47,381 bases of DNA from Candidatus Kryptoniota bacterium. Its GTDB lineage: Bacteria > Bacteroidota > Ignavibacteria > Kryptoniales > Kryptoniaceae. Location of the stretch: NCBI GenBank assembly GCA_938074445.1, contig CALJEK010000041.1:1-47381 (forward strand), given 5' to 3'. Shown here piece by piece: positions 29,145 to 37,775 of this stretch. Under the pieces are notes generated by a model. That model did no database searches, was not told the origin of the DNA, and saw only the letters and a program-made list of their open reading frames with translations. The translations under genes were made by a program, and so were the position numbers. Within the stretch, counting starts at the first letter, position 1. Each line of letters begins with the position of its first letter.

Positions 29145-30409
29145 TCAAAAGACTAATTTTTCTGCTGATCCCAGCACTTTTATTCTCACAAAATTTAAAT
29201 CTTCGCCTCACAACCACAGCCTATATGTGGCAAAGACAAGAAGCTCCTGAAATTTCGACGAATCATCTCAGAGCTTATCAACTTGCGCAGTTAACATTGA
29301 GCAAAGGTAATTTATCGCTTCACGCCTTTGCAAACCTTTCAAACGATTTTCGCGAGAAACAGACCGATGATCCAAGGCTTAGATTTTACAATTTTTATGT
29401 TAACTGGCGGAATATTTTTAATCGATTTAATTTAAAGTTTGGAAGGCTTGCTGTTTATTCAGGGGTAGGCGTTGGGACAATTGATGGTGCGTATATCAAT
29501 GCAAGGATTTCTAAATTTTTAAGCGCAAATGTTTACGGTGGATTTCTTATGCCACAGGATCAAAAATTTGCTTTGAACGATGACCCGAAAAATAACTTTA
29601 TGTTTGGTGGGCAGTTAAAGTTTTCGAGAAGTTCTTTATATGCGTCGTTGAGTTATTTCAATCAGCATCGCAAGTCGAAAGTTTACGAAGCTCTTCGTGC
29701 AGATAGTCTCGGTGATGTGTTTGTTAAAGAAATTAATTTAACCTCAGCGCAGTATCAAATTGTAAGTGGTGATTTGAGTTACGAGTTTTCAAATTTTGAG
29801 GTCTATTCGCGCGTTGACTATGATATAAACAAGGTCAAGTTTTCAAGGTTTGAAATTTCAGCGGGCGTCAATTTAGTTGAGAGATTAAAATTAAGCGCTG
29901 GCTATGATTATCGCGATCCAAGAATCCCAGCTAATTCGATTTTCTCTGTTTTCAATTATGGCGTAACCAAGGAAATTGAGGCTGGGGTTCACTATAAAAT
30001 TTCGCCAACTTTGAGAGTTTATGTCGGTTTTTCAAATGTGCGTTATGTTGATGACAAAGCACAAAGGATTGTGTTGGGGTTTGACGCTGGTTACGGATCT
30101 GTTAATTTCGCAAAAAGATTAGGTTATGCGGGTGAGCTTGATGGTATATCGGCGCAAGTCTATTATCCGATGTTTAACAATAAGTTTATCCCCAATGCGA
30201 GTTTAAGTTTTGCCTCTTATAAATTGTGGGATGGTGGTGAGAAACATAAAAGCTTAGTCTTGTCCTTGGGTGGAAACTTGAAACTAAACAACGCTATTTC
30301 CTTTGATGTTCAATCTCAGTATATTCAGAACAAAATTTATAAATCTGATTTTAGAGTGTTTTTCAAATTCAACTACTGGCTCTTTACAAACCTTGGGCTT
30401 ATTAAATGA
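29141..30409 (+). CDS. Outer-membrane beta-barrel protein, candidate porin of a porin-cytochrome conduit
   Basis: The 422-aa protein has a short signal peptide (1-16). The rest is strongly alternating beta strand with aromatic girdles and short turns (for example RLRFYNFYVNWRN and LKLSAGYDYRDP), as in 16- to 20-strand barrels. It contains no CXXCH. I do not recognise a named porin family and cannot match it to MtrB or OmbB by sequence. Its position between an 11-heme inner-membrane cytochrome and a 14-heme cytochrome, with ATGA overlaps on both sides, makes an electron-conduit barrel the natural reading. A simple solute porin is the alternative. Confidence 0.72.
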   Translation: MIKRLIFLLIPALLFSQNLNLRLTTTAYMWQRQEAPEISTNHLRAYQLAQLTLSKGNLSLHAFANLSNDFREKQTDDPRLRFYNFYVNWRNIFNRFNLKFGRLAVYSGVGVGTIDGAYINARISKFLSANVYGGFLMPQDQKFALNDDPKNNFMFGGQLKFSRSSLYASLSYFNQHRKSKVYEALRADSLGDVFVKEINLTSAQYQIVSGDLSYEFSNFEVYSRVDYDINKVKFSRFEISAGVNLVERLKLSAGYDYRDPRIPANSIFSVFNYGVTKEIEAGVHYKISPTLRVYVGFSNVRYVDDKAQRIVLGFDAGYGSVNFAKRLGYAGELDGISAQVYYPMFNNKFIPNASLSFASYKLWDGGEKHKSLVLSLGGNLKLNNAISFDVQSQYIQNKIYKSDFRVFFKFNYWLFTNLGLIK

Positions 30410-31650
30410 AAATTAATTTGGTGTTGGAAGTGAAAAGAACAAAAATTTTAGCACTTTACACCTTATCAATTTTGTTAGTTCCACTCACATTTGTCTTTGT
30501 CGCTTTTTCTGATTCGAAGACATCCAGCCGAGAAGAATTTTACAGGGATAATGTAAAACAATGGATGAATGTAAAGTTCTCGCATAAGTTTCATGCTGAA
30601 AATGTCGGCACTGAATGCGTGGATTGCCATGCAAATGCTTTGACGAGCGAGAAATCATCCGATTTCCTCCTGCCCAAGCAGGCAACTTGTTTTAATTGCC
30701 ATGATGAGAAATCAACACCATGTGAATATTGTCATCTTGACACAAAGAATATGGTCCCGTATGAAGAACCCCTCAGAAAGATCGCTTTTTCGCACAAGTT
30801 TCACATTGAAAATCAAAAATTGAGATGTCTCGATTGCCATACCGGCGCTGATAAGGTTGATTATGCAACGCCGGAGCATTTGCCAAGCATGGAAAGTTGC
30901 TTTACCTGTCATAATAACAAAACTGCGACAAATGAGTGTGAATCTTGCCATGTTGAAACTGTTACGCTTTTGCCCTCAAGTCATAAAGTTGTTGACTTTG
31001 CAACCGAGCATAAGAAATTTGTTCGCGCTGGTGGCGTTGAAAATAATTGTATAACGTGTCATACGGATGATTTCTGCCAGCAATGCCACGATGGCGTAAA
31101 CCTTGTTCGAGTTCCCTTAACAAGAAAGGACTTTTACGCTCCATTTACACCGCAAACTTCTGGAAAGGAGCAGCTTGTTTTGCAAAGAGTTCATGATTTG
31201 AATTATCGTTATACTCACGGAATCGAAGCAAAGAGCAAGGGAAAAGATTGTTATGTATGCCATGATCGTCAGACTTTTTGCGGTGGCTGTCATTCGCCCG
31301 ATGGTAATATAACGATGAGTCAGGTTAAGCCCGAATGGCATAGTGGAAATGATTTCGTTACGATTGGCGTTGGAACTGGTGGAGGGAGACACGCTAAACT
31401 TGCGAAGCGTGATATTGAAACATGTATGAGTTGTCATGATACCGAAGGTGCAGATCCAACTTGTGTGATTTGTCATGTTGATAGAAATCCAGGGATCGGC
31501 AATGACCCGAAGACGCATCCAAAAAATTATATGAAAAATGTTGAAGGAGACTGGCATACAAATGATGGCTCGGTGTGTTTCGTTTGCCACACAAACACTA
31601 AAAAAGCAGGGATTGGCTTTTGTGGATATTGTCATGGTTCGAAAGATTAA
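30406..31650 (+). CDS. 14-heme periplasmic cytochrome c
   Basis: This 414-aa protein has an N-terminal hydrophobic segment (about 14-34, signal peptide or anchor) and fourteen CXXCH motifs, with repeated FSHKFH...CxDCH units early on (two copies around residues 57-77 and 126-146) as in cytochrome c7/MtrA-like chains. The heme density suggests a linear wire. Its ATG overlaps the barrel gene stop; a GTG 24 bp later (30430) is an alternative start. The next gene is an outer-membrane lipoprotein cytochrome, so this one best fits the periplasmic or in-barrel member of a porin-cytochrome complex. Confidence 0.82.
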   Translation: MKINLVLEVKRTKILALYTLSILLVPLTFVFVAFSDSKTSSREEFYRDNVKQWMNVKFSHKFHAENVGTECVDCHANALTSEKSSDFLLPKQATCFNCHDEKSTPCEYCHLDTKNMVPYEEPLRKIAFSHKFHIENQKLRCLDCHTGADKVDYATPEHLPSMESCFTCHNNKTATNECESCHVETVTLLPSSHKVVDFATEHKKFVRAGGVENNCITCHTDDFCQQCHDGVNLVRVPLTRKDFYAPFTPQTSGKEQLVLQRVHDLNYRYTHGIEAKSKGKDCYVCHDRQTFCGGCHSPDGNITMSQVKPEWHSGNDFVTIGVGTGGGRHAKLAKRDIETCMSCHDTEGADPTCVICHVDRNPGIGNDPKTHPKNYMKNVEGDWHTNDGSVCFVCHTNTKKAGIGFCGYCHGSKD

Positions 31651-31671
31651 AAAAAATTAAAATTGGTAAAA

Positions 31672-32850
31672 ATGAAAGCCAAAATTATAATCCCTTTGAT
31701 TCTCATCTCACTTAGCCTATTCTCGTGTAGCAAATTAAAAGAAGAAATCATCGCTCCACCTACCACATTGAAGTTAACTTATAAGGATGATATCAAAGCG
31801 ATTCTCGATCAACATTGTGTAAGTTGCCATAATCCAACATCGACAACTTTTGATCTTTCTACATATTTTGGAATAATTCAAAGTGGGATAGCGATACCAG
31901 GAGATCCAAATAGCAAGATTATCACCGTCACACAGCCTAACGGAAGTATGAGAGAATATCTTGGAACTGATGCAAGTTTAAAAGCGGATAAGATAAAAAA
32001 ATGGGTTGTTGAGGATAGTTTAGCTCTTGGTGCCATAAAAATACATCCATCTGATTGGGCTCAGGTTGGAAGCGAAAATTCACATGCGAAGTTTATAAGA
32101 AAAACATCTTGGAATCTTGACCAGTGCAAGCAATGTCATGGAAGAAATTACAATGGTGGGATAAGCAAATCGCCTTGTTATGTATGTCATAATGCGCCGG
32201 GTGGACCCGAAGCGTGTAACACATGTCATGGGAATCTGTTAAATTCAGCACCGCCGAGAGATTTGAACAACAATTTCTCAACATCTTCTCCCGGTGTTGG
32301 AGCTCATCAAGTGCATGTCGTTGGGGGTAATTTTTCGCTTGGTTTTGATTGTAATGAGTGCCACATAAAGCCTGATAGCTTGAGAAGTCCGGGACATCTG
32401 CCTATAGATGTTAATGATACGACCTTAAGCAGAGCTGAAGTTGAGTTTCAGCCTTCATCTCTTTCGAGGAATTCCACGCCGAGTGGGACTGGTGATTCGC
32501 TCGTTCCAAATCCAAATTATAGTTATGATCAGTTAACTTGCTCAAATACCTATTGCCATGGATATTTTAAGAACGGGAATTTAAATAACACGCCAAAATG
32601 GAATGTTGTTGATGGAACTCAATCTGCTTGTGGCACATGTCATGGGCTTCCACCTGGTGGGTCTCATCCCAGTGTCTCTTATACTTCATGTGCAAGTTTT
32701 TGTCACAATGATGTGGTTGAGCTTTTTGAGGGACGACTGCGAATCAAGGACAGAACAAAGCATGTGAACGGAAAGTTGAGTTTGTTTGGAACCGAAAAGG
32801 ATTTCTCTGTTCGGCAAAAAGATAAAATTGTGGGTTTAAAGTTGAAGTAG
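31672..32850 (+). CDS. Multiheme outer-membrane lipoprotein cytochrome (OmcB-like CxxxxCH/CxxCH type)
   Basis: The ATG at 31672 gives 392 aa with a lipobox LSLFSC, so Cys20 or so is lipidated. The first domain (about 35-120) looks like a monoheme cytochrome (DDIKAILDQHCVSCH, then GDPNSK and a closing KIKKWV). The rest carries CKQCH, CYVCH, CNTCH, CNECH, a CX4CH (CSNTYCH), CGTCH and a CX3CH (CASFCH): eight potential heme sites in all. Alternating CxxxxCH and CxxCH spacing is known from Geobacter outer-surface cytochromes such as OmcB. It is the last gene of the operon, with a strong terminator directly after it, and is the best candidate for the extracellular terminal cytochrome. Confidence 0.8.
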   Translation: MKAKIIIPLILISLSLFSCSKLKEEIIAPPTTLKLTYKDDIKAILDQHCVSCHNPTSTTFDLSTYFGIIQSGIAIPGDPNSKIITVTQPNGSMREYLGTDASLKADKIKKWVVEDSLALGAIKIHPSDWAQVGSENSHAKFIRKTSWNLDQCKQCHGRNYNGGISKSPCYVCHNAPGGPEACNTCHGNLLNSAPPRDLNNNFSTSSPGVGAHQVHVVGGNFSLGFDCNECHIKPDSLRSPGHLPIDVNDTTLSRAEVEFQPSSLSRNSTPSGTGDSLVPNPNYSYDQLTCSNTYCHGYFKNGNLNNTPKWNVVDGTQSACGTCHGLPPGGSHPSVSYTSCASFCHNDVVELFEGRLRIKDRTKHVNGKLSLFGTEKDFSVRQKDKIVGLKLK

Positions 32851-32856
32851 GATTGA

Positions 32857-32882
32857 GGGGACTTTCAAAGTCCCCTTTTTTG
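32857..32882 (+). terminator. Rho-independent terminator closing the cytochrome cluster
   Basis: The 8-bp stem GGGGACTT (32857-32864) and AAGTCCCC (32868-32875) around a three-base loop is followed by a run of six T and a G. Confidence 0.88.
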
Positions 32883-33034
32883 TTTCTGTGGAGGAATGTC
32901 TTTAATTTTAAGTTGAGAATTTCTTGATTTAAAAAATTTCAAGGCGAAAGTTCGAATTATCAAGCGAGGTATTTCTTTAGCGGGATAAGGGTTGGCGGGG
33001 AAATGAAACAATGATTTGAAAATTTCGTCAAATT

Positions 33035-33056
33035 AAGGTGAGTTTCACCACACCTT
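33035..33056. promoter_or_regulatory. Inverted repeat upstream of the efflux operon, possible operator
   Basis: AAGGTG (33035-33040) and CACCTT (33051-33056) are inverted copies. Inside lies a second small palindrome GGTGA-GTT-TCACC (33037-33049). It sits 65 bases before the TolC-family ATG. It could be a binding site for a dimeric repressor, but no regulator gene is adjacent. Confidence 0.22.
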
Positions 33057-33121
33057 TTCACAAAAAGGAGTACAGAGGTGTAGGTGTTAGCTTGAATTTT
33101 AAAACAAAAAAATTGAAAGAG

Positions 33122-34456
33122 ATGAAAAGATTAGTTTTGTTTTTTATCATAATTTCGGCTTTTGCTTTTGGGCAAGGCAAGAAGGTATTAACTCTTTCCG
33201 AATGCGTTAAAATCGCCCTTAATAACAACACGATGATAAAACAGGCGGAATACACGGCGCAGTCGCAATCAGCAAGCGTTACGCAAGCGTATGGGATATT
33301 TTTGCCGAATTTGAATTTTTCGGGAAATTGGAATAGGACCAGAAGGGAGTCAGATTTAACATTTATCCCCGGGCTTGGTACAGTTCCATTTAGGACATCG
33401 CAGACTTTGAATTCGTTTTCAACGACTGCAAGCACAAGCATTTTGCTTTTCAATGGTTTTGCAAATTTCGCTTCATTGAACAGAGCGAAGTCAAATTATC
33501 TTTCTGCTGATTATAATTTCAAAAGGACAAGGCAATCAGTAATTTTCCAAACCTATCAACTTTATTTGAATGTTCTGCGTAACAAACAACTGCTTAAAGT
33601 TGCCGAGGATAATCTGAAAAGAAGCCAAAGGCAGCTTGAAAGGATAGTTGAGGCTAACAGAGTTGGTTCAGTTTCTCTTGCGGATGTTTATAGACAAGAG
33701 GTTCAAGTTGGGAATGATGAACTTGCGCTCATAAGGGCGCAGGCGGATTACGACAAAGCGAAGGCTGATTTGCTTGTTTATCTTGGGTTAATACCGACCG
33801 ATGAATATGAATTTGAAGATCCCTCGATTAGAATTGAAATTGATACGACTGAATTTAGCGCCTTAAGGGAACAAGTTAAAAATCTTGATGCTATGATTTC
33901 AAAGGCTATTGAAGCAAGACCGGATTATAAAAGTGCCGTTGCAAGTTTAAACTCTGCCAAGTCAGGTGTCACAGTTGCAATGTCAGGTTATATGCCGACA
34001 ATCTCAGCTTCAGCGAGTTATAATTTAAGTAGCAATGAATTTTCAACATTGCCCAAAAATCGTTCAATGGGCTGGGGCATAAGTATAAGTTTTCCCATAT
34101 TTGATAGGTTGCAGCTTCAAACTCAGGTTCAACAGGCTAAAATAAATGTTAAGAATGCTGAAGTTCAGGTTGAACAAGCAAAAAGACAGATAACGGCTGA
34201 TGTTAAAAAGGCAACGCTTGATCTTGAATCAGCGATGAAACAGATAGAGGTGGCGGAGCGCCAAGTTAAAGCAGCGGAACTTGATTTAAAGACGGCGGAA
34301 GAAAAATATAACATTGGTGCTGGGACTTTGCTTGACCTTTTAATTGCGACTGCAAATTATACAAGTGCTATTAGTTCAAGGGTTAATGCAATTTATAGCT
34401 ACATTGTTGCAAAGGTTCAACTTCAATATTCGCTTGGCGAGCTTGATGTTGAATGA
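33122..34456 (+). CDS. TolC-family outer-membrane efflux protein
   Basis: The ATG at 33122, after AAAGAG, is chosen because it starts a clear signal peptide (MKRLVLFF...FGQ). This gives 444 aa. The mature protein has the two-fold repeat of the outer-membrane efflux family: LTLSECVKIALNNN at the start, long coiled coils with Ala/Gln-rich heptads (about 60-215 and 265-430), and a GAGTLLDLLIA stretch near the end. It provides the outer-membrane channel for the adaptor and ABC transporter encoded next. A 54-bp gap separates it from the adaptor gene. Confidence 0.92.
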   Translation: MKRLVLFFIIISAFAFGQGKKVLTLSECVKIALNNNTMIKQAEYTAQSQSASVTQAYGIFLPNLNFSGNWNRTRRESDLTFIPGLGTVPFRTSQTLNSFSTTASTSILLFNGFANFASLNRAKSNYLSADYNFKRTRQSVIFQTYQLYLNVLRNKQLLKVAEDNLKRSQRQLERIVEANRVGSVSLADVYRQEVQVGNDELALIRAQADYDKAKADLLVYLGLIPTDEYEFEDPSIRIEIDTTEFSALREQVKNLDAMISKAIEARPDYKSAVASLNSAKSGVTVAMSGYMPTISASASYNLSSNEFSTLPKNRSMGWGISISFPIFDRLQLQTQVQQAKINVKNAEVQVEQAKRQITADVKKATLDLESAMKQIEVAERQVKAAELDLKTAEEKYNIGAGTLLDLLIATANYTSAISSRVNAIYSYIVAKVQLQYSLGELDVE

Positions 34457-34510
34457 GAAACAGATTTTGTTCAGTTTTCGTAATCCAAAATAAAAAGTAA
34501 ATTTCAAAAG

Positions 34511-35785
34511 ATGCCTAAAAATAATAACCGAAGGAAAAGAAGAATCTTCGTTCTGATCGGAATTGCGGTTTTAATTCTTTCCTCCATTGTCGCTGCAGTT
34601 TTAAGCGGTGGAAGGGAGAAAGTTATAGCTGTTCAAGTTGAGAAGGTCAACAGGAGGGATATAACTCAAATTGTTACTGGAACTGGGAAAATTTATCCAG
34701 AGGTTGAGGTTAAAATAAGTGCGGAGGTGAGCGGTGAAATTGTTGAGATGCCTGTTAAAGTGGGGCAAAATGTGAGGAAGGGACAGTTGCTTGTCAAGAT
34801 AAAACCTGATTTTTACATTGCTCGAAAGGAAGCTGTTGAAGCAAGTTTGAAATCGGCACTTGCTCAACTTGAGATTGCAAAGGCAAATCTTTCAAAAGCT
34901 GAATCGGAATTTAAAAGGGCTGAAGAGCTTTATAACAAAAAGTTGATTTCGGATGCCGAATATGAAAATGCGCGCACAAGTTATAATATTATGAAAGCTC
35001 AATATGCATCTGCTTCTTCAGCAGTTGAACAAGCACGCGCTTCATTAAGACAAGCTGAAGAGGACCTTGCAAAAACTGTGATTTATTCGCCTATTGACGG
35101 CATCATAACTCAGCTTAATGCAGAGGTTGGAGAAAGAGTTGTGGGGACAAGTCAAATGGCTGGGACAGTGATAATGGTTGTGGCTGACCTTTCTAAAATG
35201 GAAGCAAGGGTTGATGTCAGTGAGGTTGATGTCGTTCATGTTTCAATTGGCGATACCGCAATCCTTTCGGTTGATGCTTTTCCTGACAAAAAACTTAAGG
35301 GGGTTGTTTATGAGATATCAAACGCAGCGAAAACAAAAGGATTTGGGACGCAAGAGGAGGTTGTGAATTTCGAGGTGAGAATTAGAATATTGGATAAAGA
35401 TGTACCGCTTCGCCCAGGTATGTCCGTGACAGCGGATATTGAAACCGAAAAAAGATTCAATGTCATCGCAGTTCCAATTCAAGCTGTCACTGTTAGAAAT
35501 TTGAAAAAGGATAAATCCGTTAAGGATGCTTCTGATGAATCTGGTTCAGGTGGTTCGAGCAAGAATGATAAAGACATAGTTGAGGTTGTTTTTGTAGTTG
35601 AGAATGGGGTTGCAAAGATGGTGCCAGTGAAAAGAGGTATAAGCGGAGAGATGTATGTTGAGATAGTTGAAGGATTGAAAGGTAATGAGGAGGTGGTCGT
35701 TGGGAGTTTTAAGGCTATAAATCGAGAACTTGAAGATGGCGTTAAAGTGAGGATACAAAAAGAGAGAACAAAAACAAAATCATAA
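34511..35785 (+). CDS. MacA/HlyD-like periplasmic adaptor of a tripartite ABC efflux system
   Basis: This 424-aa protein has a basic start, one N-terminal membrane helix (about 12-31), a biotinyl-lipoyl-like half motif ([18 protein letters not shown], about 75-92), a coiled-coil hairpin (about 105-190), the second lipoyl half ([17 protein letters not shown]) and beta-barrel domains. A Gly/Ser/Lys/Asp-rich insertion of about 25 residues (near 335-358) breaks the membrane-proximal domain. It bridges the TolC-type channel and the ABC transporter, both encoded beside it on the same strand; two bases separate it from the ATPase ORF. Substrates may be macrolides, lipids or peptides; sequence alone does not tell. 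Confidence 0.9.
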   Translation: MPKNNNRRKRRIFVLIGIAVLILSSIVAAVLSGGREKVIAVQVEKVNRRDITQIVTGTGKIYPEVEVKISAEVSGEIVEMPVKVGQNVRKGQLLVKIKPDFYIARKEAVEASLKSALAQLEIAKANLSKAESEFKRAEELYNKKLISDAEYENARTSYNIMKAQYASASSAVEQARASLRQAEEDLAKTVIYSPIDGIITQLNAEVGERVVGTSQMAGTVIMVVADLSKMEARVDVSEVDVVHVSIGDTAILSVDAFPDKKLKGVVYEISNAAKTKGFGTQEEVVNFEVRIRILDKDVPLRPGMSVTADIETEKRFNVIAVPIQAVTVRNLKKDKSVKDASDESGSGGSSKNDKDIVEVVFVVENGVAKMVPVKRGISGEMYVEIVEGLKGNEEVVVGSFKAINRELEDGVKVRIQKERTKTKS

Positions 35786-35799
35786 AAATGGAGATGAAG

Positions 35800-36507
35800 A
35801 TGCCTTTAATTAAACTTGAAAATGTTGTGAAAATTTATGACCTCGGTGCAGAAAAGGTTTATGCGTTGAGGGGAATAAATCTTGAGATAGAAAAAGGTGA
35901 ATATGTGGCTATAATGGGTCCTTCTGGTTCTGGGAAGTCAACGCTTATGAATATAATTGGTTGTCTTGATACCCCGACATCGGGGCGATATTTTTTAAAT
36001 GGTGTAAATGTTAGCGATCTTGATGACAACGAACTTGCAAGGATAAGGAACAAGGAGATCGGATTTGTCTTTCAAATGTTTAATCTTTTGCCGAGGGCTG
36101 ATGCTTTACATAATGTTGAATTACCTTTAATCTATGCTGGGGTTCCTGGGGATTTGAGGAAGAAGATGGCTCGTGAGGCGCTTGAACAAGTTGGACTCGG
36201 TGATAGGCTACATCATAAGCCAAATGAGCTATCTGGCGGTCAAAGGCAAAGGGTTGCAATCGCTCGAGCGCTTGTGAATAAACCGTCAATAATCCTTGCG
36301 GATGAGCCCACGGGTAATCTTGATACGAAGAGCGGAGCTGAAATTCTCGCGTTGTTTGATGAACTTCATTCAAAGGGGAATACAATAATCTTAGTAACAC
36401 ACGAGGTTGATGTTGCAAGGCATGCACATAGAATCATAAGAATTAGAGATGGGATGATTGAAAGTGATGAAAGGGTCGTGGATAAAATCATCGCGCGAAA
36501 GGGATAA
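35800..36507 (+). CDS. ABC transporter ATPase, MacB/LolD type
   Basis: Three in-frame ATGs occur (35788, 35794, 35800). GGAG six bases before the third favours it, giving 235 aa starting MPLIKLENV. Walker [10 protein letters not shown], the Q-loop [10 protein letters not shown], signature [15 protein letters not shown], Walker [13 protein letters not shown] and the H-loop VTHE are all intact. This is the nucleotide-binding subunit for the two permeases that follow. In MacB proper the ATPase and permease are fused; here they are separate. The downstream permease frame opens inside or just after this gene. Confidence 0.93.
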   Translation: MPLIKLENVVKIYDLGAEKVYALRGINLEIEKGEYVAIMGPSGSGKSTLMNIIGCLDTPTSGRYFLNGVNVSDLDDNELARIRNKEIGFVFQMFNLLPRADALHNVELPLIYAGVPGDLRKKMAREALEQVGLGDRLHHKPNELSGGQRQRVAIARALVNKPSIILADEPTGNLDTKSGAEILALFDELHSKGNTIILVTHEVDVARHAHRIIRIRDGMIESDERVVDKIIARKG

Positions 36508-36526
36508 AATTAAAAGAAAAAATTTT

Positions 36527-37756
36527 ATGGCGGTAGGATTTCTTCTACAATTGCAAGAAAGTCTAAAGATAGCGCTTCAATCAATTTGGGCTCATAAGTT
36601 GCGATCTGCCCTCACAACACTTGGGGTTGTAATCGGTATTGTCTCAGTTACGCTGATGAATATGACAATTGAAGGGCTTGGTGAGGCGTTTCGATCGAGC
36701 ATTTCATCGATAGGCGCAGATGTGCTTTATATTCAAAAATGGGCTTGGTTTGCTGGGGAAGATTGGTGGAAATATAGAAATCGTCGCGAGATCAAAATAA
36801 GTTATGCTAAAGATATAAAAGAAAGGTCAACTTATGCAGTTGCAGTAGCACCTACGGTTTTCAATAGATCAACCGTTAGATTTGGAAGTAATTCGATGGA
36901 AAATATTATCATTGTTGGGACGACGGATGAATTTATTTATACTGCTGGCGCCTCGGTTGAAATCGGTAGATTTATGAGCGAGGTTGAGGTGAAAGCAGAA
37001 AGACCCGTTTGCGTAATTGGGGCTGAAATTTCTGAAAAGTTATTTGGCAATGTTAACCCAATTGGGAGGGATTTGAAGATCGCTGGTAGAACTTTCAGAG
37101 TCGTCGGCGTATTGGAAAAACAAGGTAAATTTTTAGGGCTTGAATCGTTGGATGACAGAGTTTACATTCCGATTGGTCAATTTATGAGGATGTTTCCATG
37201 GAGAACAGGAGCGACGATCGCAGTTAAAATTAAAAATATGGACGAGATAGAAGAGGCGATAGAGGAATTAAGGGGTATTATGAGAACTTTGAGGCGACTT
37301 AAGCCATGGCAGGAAGATGATTTCTCAGTTAACAGGCAGGAATTACTTTTAAATGCTTATAATCAAACGGTTGGTGTTATCGGGGCTGTTGGACTTGGTA
37401 TAACTGTGCTTTCACTTATTGTTGGGAGCATTGGAATTATGAACATAATGTTTGTTTCTGTGAAGGAAAGAACTCGGGAAATTGGCATTAGAAAGGCGGT
37501 TGGGGCAACTCAAAGGGTGATTTTAATGCAGTTCCTTATTGAGGCTGTGATGATAAGTTCTCTTGGTGGTGTGATTGGATTAATTTTTGCTGTCATACTT
37601 GGTTTTATTGTTGATCAAATTCTTCCAACTTCACTTCCCTTGTGGGTTGTTTTTCTTTCACTTTTAATTTCGGTAATAGTTGGTATTGTTTCTGGGATTA
37701 TACCCGCTTACAAGGCGTCGAAAGTGGACCCAGTTGAATCTTTAAGGTATGAGTAA
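36527..37756 (+). CDS. MacB-like ABC permease (first of two)
   Basis: The ATG at 36527 gives 409 aa and avoids overlap with the ATPase gene; a TTG at 36458 is the alternative. The layout is one N-terminal helix (about 22-45), a MacB periplasmic core domain, and three C-terminal helices with the FtsX/MacB signature NIMFVSVKERTREIGIRKAV. The typical ending (VDPVESLRYE) is shared with the next gene. The two permeases share a W-x-KYRNR motif in the periplasmic domain, so they are paralogues and probably form a heterodimer on one ATPase dimer. Confidence 0.9.
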   Translation: MAVGFLLQLQESLKIALQSIWAHKLRSALTTLGVVIGIVSVTLMNMTIEGLGEAFRSSISSIGADVLYIQKWAWFAGEDWWKYRNRREIKISYAKDIKERSTYAVAVAPTVFNRSTVRFGSNSMENIIIVGTTDEFIYTAGASVEIGRFMSEVEVKAERPVCVIGAEISEKLFGNVNPIGRDLKIAGRTFRVVGVLEKQGKFLGLESLDDRVYIPIGQFMRMFPWRTGATIAVKIKNMDEIEEAIEELRGIMRTLRRLKPWQEDDFSVNRQELLLNAYNQTVGVIGAVGLGITVLSLIVGSIGIMNIMFVSVKERTREIGIRKAVGATQRVILMQFLIEAVMISSLGGVIGLIFAVILGFIVDQILPTSLPLWVVFLSLLISVIVGIVSGIIPAYKASKVDPVESLRYE

Positions 37757-37775
37757 AACAAAGTTTGATTTTTAG

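Noticed and set aside
31117-31635. Open frame of 172 codons on the minus strand within the 14-heme cytochrome gene
   Set aside because: It lies fully antisense to a gene with fourteen heme motifs, has no recognisable domain, and such shadow frames recur opposite all the multiheme genes.
16300-31640. Regularly recurring TGTCAT/TGCCAT words that resemble a DNA repeat array
   Set aside because: They are the Cys-His codons of CXXCH heme motifs in open reading frames with irregular spacing; not CRISPR or satellite DNA.
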